Below are positions 14,443-16,937 of a stretch of 16,937 nucleotides of DNA, one piece after another; the first letter of the stretch is position 1, and every line of letters begins with the position of its first letter. Origin of the DNA: Bacteroidales bacterium GP1 (GTDB taxonomy: Bacteria; Bacteroidota; Bacteroidia; Bacteroidales; Muribaculaceae). The DNA is taken from assembly GCA_001701105.1 (NCBI GenBank), contig DAAI01000062.1, positions 35,925 through 52,861 on the forward strand, given 5' to 3'. The translations under genes were made by a program, and so were the position numbers. The notes below the pieces were generated by a model. That model was not told the DNA's origin and searched no databases. It saw only the letters and a list, made by a program, of their open reading frames with translations.

Positions 14443-15003
14443 ATGGAGCAGCCTACTGTTATATCCGTAAACCCCGGGGAGAAGACCCTTGGAGCCATAA
14501 GCATGGAGGGTCGTAGTTATGACGATCTTGATGCGAGAATTGCGGCTACTGTTTCTGCAACTCCCGAATCAAAAGAATTGATCAACTTCCTTACCGGCAT
14601 TGATACCGGGAAAATTTCCTCCTTGTCCAGCAAATTATTGGTATTGCGAGTGATCAGTGCCATAGGTATCGGATATGGCGCCTATCAGGAATATCTCGCC
14701 TCCGGATTTGGTTCTATTTTATTGCTTCTGACGTTAGGAATGGTTGGATTATCCCTGCTATTTGGCTTCGGCACGAGGCTCATCTCTACCATAGGATTCA
14801 TTATCATAGCGACTCTCGGTTTTAAAGAAGTGATCCCGGCCATGCCTGCAGTGATATATGCAATCCCGGCATTTCTTTTCATGATTATGGGCCCAGGTAT
14901 CTATAGTTCGGATCAGCTTATCCGAAAGGCCATTTTCAAGGCAACCAAACGAGCAAAGGAGACACGTACGTCGTTCTCATATAAGGCATATTCTACCCTC
15001 TGA
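14443..15003 (+). CDS. Small integral membrane protein of unknown function
   Basis: I do not recognise this family. From ATG 14443 the product has 186 residues (198 if ATG 14407 is used; neither has a clear ribosome site). Residues 1-60 are soluble and mildly acidic, with a strand-rich start (MEQPTVISVNPGEKTLGAI) and a helix ending in KELINFLTGID. Four hydrophobic segments follow at about 64-86, 91-109, 112-131 and 135-152, connected by very short loops, and a basic tail (LIRKAIFKATKRAKETR) probably faces the cytoplasm. A four-helix bundle with little outside the membrane is expected; a DoxX-like layout is possible but unproven. It is the only plus-strand gene between the tRNA and the window end, standing alone, with a shared terminator after it. 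Confidence 0.75.
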   Translation: MEQPTVISVNPGEKTLGAISMEGRSYDDLDARIAATVSATPESKELINFLTGIDTGKISSLSSKLLVLRVISAIGIGYGAYQEYLASGFGSILLLLTLGMVGLSLLFGFGTRLISTIGFIIIATLGFKEVIPAMPAVIYAIPAFLFMIMGPGIYSSDQLIRKAIFKATKRAKETRTSFSYKAYSTL

Positions 15004-15031
15004 AACCACACATCGATTACCCTATAAATAA

Positions 15032-15060
15032 AGTCCCCATTGCTATTAGCAGTGGGGACT
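15032..15060. terminator. Hairpin shared by convergent genes
   Basis: AGTCCCCATTGCT (15032-15044) pairs with AGCAGTGGGGACT (15048-15060) over 13 positions with one wobble pair and a 3-nt loop. It lies 28 nt after the membrane protein stop and 23 nt beyond the nth stop. On the minus strand the stem is followed by TTATTTAT, a usable weak T-tract, so termination of the pheS-nth operon is likely; on the plus strand the tract is poor. Confidence 0.7.
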
Positions 15061-15083
15061 AACTAAATTATTCTGGTCAAAAT

Positions 15084-15737
15084 TTATTTTGATTTCTCCA
15101 TCTTGTCCGGCTTATAAGATTTGCAGAGATCGGTGAGGAAGCAATCGCCGCAATCCGGTTTTCGAGCCTTACAGATATATCTACCATGAAGAATGAGCCA
15201 ATGGTGGGCTTTTGGAAGTAAGTGCGGCGGAATATATCGGCATAAAGTCTTTTCCGTGGCCAACGGAGTCTTGGAATTGCGGGTGAGTCCGAGCCGGTTG
15301 CTAACCCGGAAGACATGGGTATCCACGGGCATGGCAGCTTCTTTCCAAAGGACGGCAAGCATTACGTTAGCCGTTTTCCTTCCAACACCGGGCAATTCCA
15401 TAAGATTGTCGATGTCCGTAGGAATGACCCCTCCGAAACGCTCCTCAAGCATCCTTGCAGTCCGGATGATGGAGCGGGTTTTCTGGTTGGGATATGTAAC
15501 GCTTGAAATTAGTTCCTTTACATCTTCCTCCCGCGCTTCGGCCAGATGAGCGCTCGTTGGATATTTAGCAAAGAGCGAAGGAGTTATCATATTGATTCTC
15601 TTATCAGTGCATTGTGCCGACAGCATTACGGCTATTAGCAGCTGATAAGGTGTATCATATATGAGCTCGGTGTTAGGGTCAGGCATCACGCGCTCGAACC
15701 TATCCAATATGCGTTCATATCGTTCTTTAACGGTCAT
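15084..15737 (-). CDS. nth: Endonuclease III (DNA glycosylase/AP lyase)
   Basis: The 217-residue protein has the normal length of Nth, which removes oxidised pyrimidines and cuts at abasic sites in base excision repair. The helix-hairpin-helix LPGVGRKTANVML carries the nucleophile Lys121, and Asp139 in MPVDTHVFRVSNRLGL is the catalytic acid. The [4Fe-4S] cluster is complete with Cys189-x6-Cys196-x2-Cys199-x5-Cys205. The N-terminal PYQLLIAVMLSAQCTD is typical. MutY is excluded by the short length and by Lys121, which MutY lacks. The gene starts 5 bp after the pheS stop on the same strand, so the two are almost certainly one transcript with coupled translation. Confidence 0.97.
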   Translation of the reverse strand: MTVKERYERILDRFERVMPDPNTELIYDTPYQLLIAVMLSAQCTDKRINMITPSLFAKYPTSAHLAEAREEDVKELISSVTYPNQKTRSIIRTARMLEERFGGVIPTDIDNLMELPGVGRKTANVMLAVLWKEAAMPVDTHVFRVSNRLGLTRNSKTPLATEKTLCRYIPPHLLPKAHHWLILHGRYICKARKPDCGDCFLTDLCKSYKPDKMEKSK

Positions 15738-15742
15738 TATAG

Positions 15743-16768
15743 TCAGTTGGCGGATTCAAATTCGCGAAGGAAGCGGATGTCGTTCTCGCTGAACAGGCGC
15801 AGATCCTTGACCTTGTATTTTAGGTTGGCTATACGTTCCACTCCCATTCCGAAAGCGTACCCGGAGTAAATCTCCGGATCAATACCGCAATTTTTCAGCA
15901 CATTAGGATCAACCATACCGCATCCAAGAATTTCAACCCAACCGGTGCCTTTGCATAGGGCGCATCCTTTCCCTCCGCAGATGAAGCAACTTATGTCCAT
16001 TTCAGCGGATGGCTCCGTGAATGGGAAGTAAGAGGGGCGTAGGCGGATTTTCGTATCAGGGCCGAACATACGCCGTGCGAAACCCAGGAGGACTTGCTCC
16101 AAATCGGCAAAGGATACGTTTTTATCAATGTAAAGGCCCTCCACCTGATGGAAGAAGCAATGAGCGCGGGCCGAGATAGCTTCGTTACGATAGACGCGGC
16201 CGGGGCATACAATGCGGATAGGTGGTTGCTGTTTTTCCATCACACGGGTCTGGACGGAGGATGTATGTGTGCGCAAAAGCACATCCGCCTTTTCTTTCTC
16301 TATGAAGAAGGTGTCCTGCATATCGCGAGCCGGATGATCGGGAGGGAAGTTAAGGCTTTCAAACACATGCCAATCATCTTCTATCTCAGGTCCTTCTTCG
16401 ATAGTGAAGCCCATGCTTGCGAATATATTCAGTATTTCATTACGCACAAGCGAGAGGGGATGGCGGGTGCCGCACCCTATTTCTGTGGCTGTACGCGTCA
16501 AGTCGAGTTCGGAAACCCCGACAGCATCGGCAGTTGCGAATGATTCCCGTAGATTATTGATTTTTGCTGTGGCGAGAGCTTTCAGTTCATTTATTTTCTG
16601 ACCTATCTCCTTTTTTCTCTCCGCGGGGACGTTCCTGAAATCGGCCATTAGGGCTGACACAAGTCCTTTCTTGCTGAGATATTTAATACGCAGCTCCTCC
16701 ACCGCTTCCTTATGGGTGGCTTTCAATCCCTCTATCTCGGCGCGTAGCGCCTCTATCTGTTCTAACAT
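15743..16768 (-). CDS. pheS: Phenylalanine-tRNA ligase alpha subunit
   Basis: The 341-residue subunit pairs with PheT (not in the window) to form the heterotetramer that charges tRNA-Phe. A coiled-coil tRNA-binding arm fills about residues 1-85 (LEQIEALRAEIEGLKATHKEAVEELRIKYL). The catalytic class II core shows motif 1 around HPLSLVRNEILNIFASMGF, HPARDMQDTFF, motif 2 GRVYRNEAISARAHCFFHQVEG, and motif 3 GMGVERIANLKYKVKDLR near the end. Between them Cys261-x2-Cys264-x4-Cys269-x2-Cys272 in the FICGGKGCALCKGTGW stretch form a likely zinc knuckle, absent from E. coli PheS but, as I recall, usual in Bacteroidetes. The ATG at 16768 gives the expected N-terminus. pheT is not adjacent downstream, where nth lies. 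Confidence 0.97.
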   Translation of the reverse strand: MLEQIEALRAEIEGLKATHKEAVEELRIKYLSKKGLVSALMADFRNVPAERKKEIGQKINELKALATAKINNLRESFATADAVGVSELDLTRTATEIGCGTRHPLSLVRNEILNIFASMGFTIEEGPEIEDDWHVFESLNFPPDHPARDMQDTFFIEKEKADVLLRTHTSSVQTRVMEKQQPPIRIVCPGRVYRNEAISARAHCFFHQVEGLYIDKNVSFADLEQVLLGFARRMFGPDTKIRLRPSYFPFTEPSAEMDISCFICGGKGCALCKGTGWVEILGCGMVDPNVLKNCGIDPEIYSGYAFGMGVERIANLKYKVKDLRLFSENDIRFLREFESAN

Positions 16769-16853
16769 CTTCGTAAAAGTATCATGCCGAGGTAGCCGGC
16801 AGTCTATTTTTCATTGAAGCAGGCATAAATTGCCATACTCCTCTAATATAATG

Positions 16854-16861
16854 CAAATTTA
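16854..16861 (-). promoter_or_regulatory. Probable -7 element of the pheS promoter
   Basis: On the minus strand TAAATTTG (16861-16854) matches TAnnTTTG, giving a start near 16848 and a leader of about 80 nt before pheS. No TTTG is found 19-21 nt upstream; only an A/T-rich stretch is present, so the -33 side is weak. The rest of 16769-16937 holds no gene that I can see. Confidence 0.45.
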
Positions 16862-16937
16862 CTACTTTTTTTTGATATAATTTTATCGTAATGGCATTTT
16901 CCTTTATTCATATCACGGCTCTTTCATTTAAGGTAAA

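Noticed and set aside
16094..16543. 149-codon plus-strand open frame within pheS
   Set aside because: Fully antisense to pheS, no recognised family.

Overview
The window looks like ordinary chromosome from a Bacteroidales bacterium, possibly the Muribaculaceae/Porphyromonadaceae side of the order; the family level is inference only. Evidence: promoters of the Bacteroidetes primary-sigma type (TTTG, 19-20 nt, TAATTTTG) at 1058-1088, 2155-2185 and 8897-8928; weak Shine-Dalgarno signals; a PheS with the four-cysteine insert familiar from this phylum; the short-chain-dehydrogenase type of threonine dehydrogenase; TlpA-type thioredoxin lipoproteins; and a tRNA without encoded CCA. Gene density is high. 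I see no transposase, integrase, phage gene, CRISPR array or rRNA.

Left part (1-2117, plus strand): the C-terminal half of glycine C-acetyltransferase (kbl), a small MmcQ/YjbR-family protein, and an NAD-dependent L-threonine 3-dehydrogenase. Dehydrogenase and Kbl together turn threonine into glycine and acetyl-CoA. A strong promoter lies directly before the dehydrogenase, so it can be expressed separately from kbl.

Centre left (2138-8808, plus strand): a TetR-family regulator followed tightly by TolC-type outer membrane factor, membrane-fusion lipoprotein and HAE1-type RND transporter, i.e. a complete tripartite efflux pump, then a small PII-like protein. The promoter in front of tetR is built into a perfect 16-bp inverted repeat, with the -33 element in the loop; this is a natural candidate for an autoregulatory operator and also resembles a terminator for the dehydrogenase gene. 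The PII-like gene behind the pump is the most interesting item: it suggests that the transporter may be controlled by a small-molecule-sensing protein.

Centre (8897-9299): a tRNA-Leu(UAG) with its own promoter and terminator, then a short non-coding convergent region.

Right part, mostly minus strand: a TlpA-like thioredoxin lipoprotein followed by a long-chain acyl-CoA synthetase-like enzyme (12010 to 9300); thymidine kinase followed by a CyuA/UPF0597 L-cysteine desulfidase-family protein (14120 to 12185); a lone plus-strand small membrane protein of unknown function (14443-15003) behind an unusual A/T-tract region; a hairpin shared by convergent genes; and pheS followed after 5 bp by endonuclease III (nth) (16768 to 15084). 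Most genes are recognisable housekeeping or metabolic families. Novelty lies mainly in the pump-linked PII-like protein, the operator-like palindromes, and small departures from consensus such as the altered C-terminal lysine motif of the acyl-CoA synthetase.
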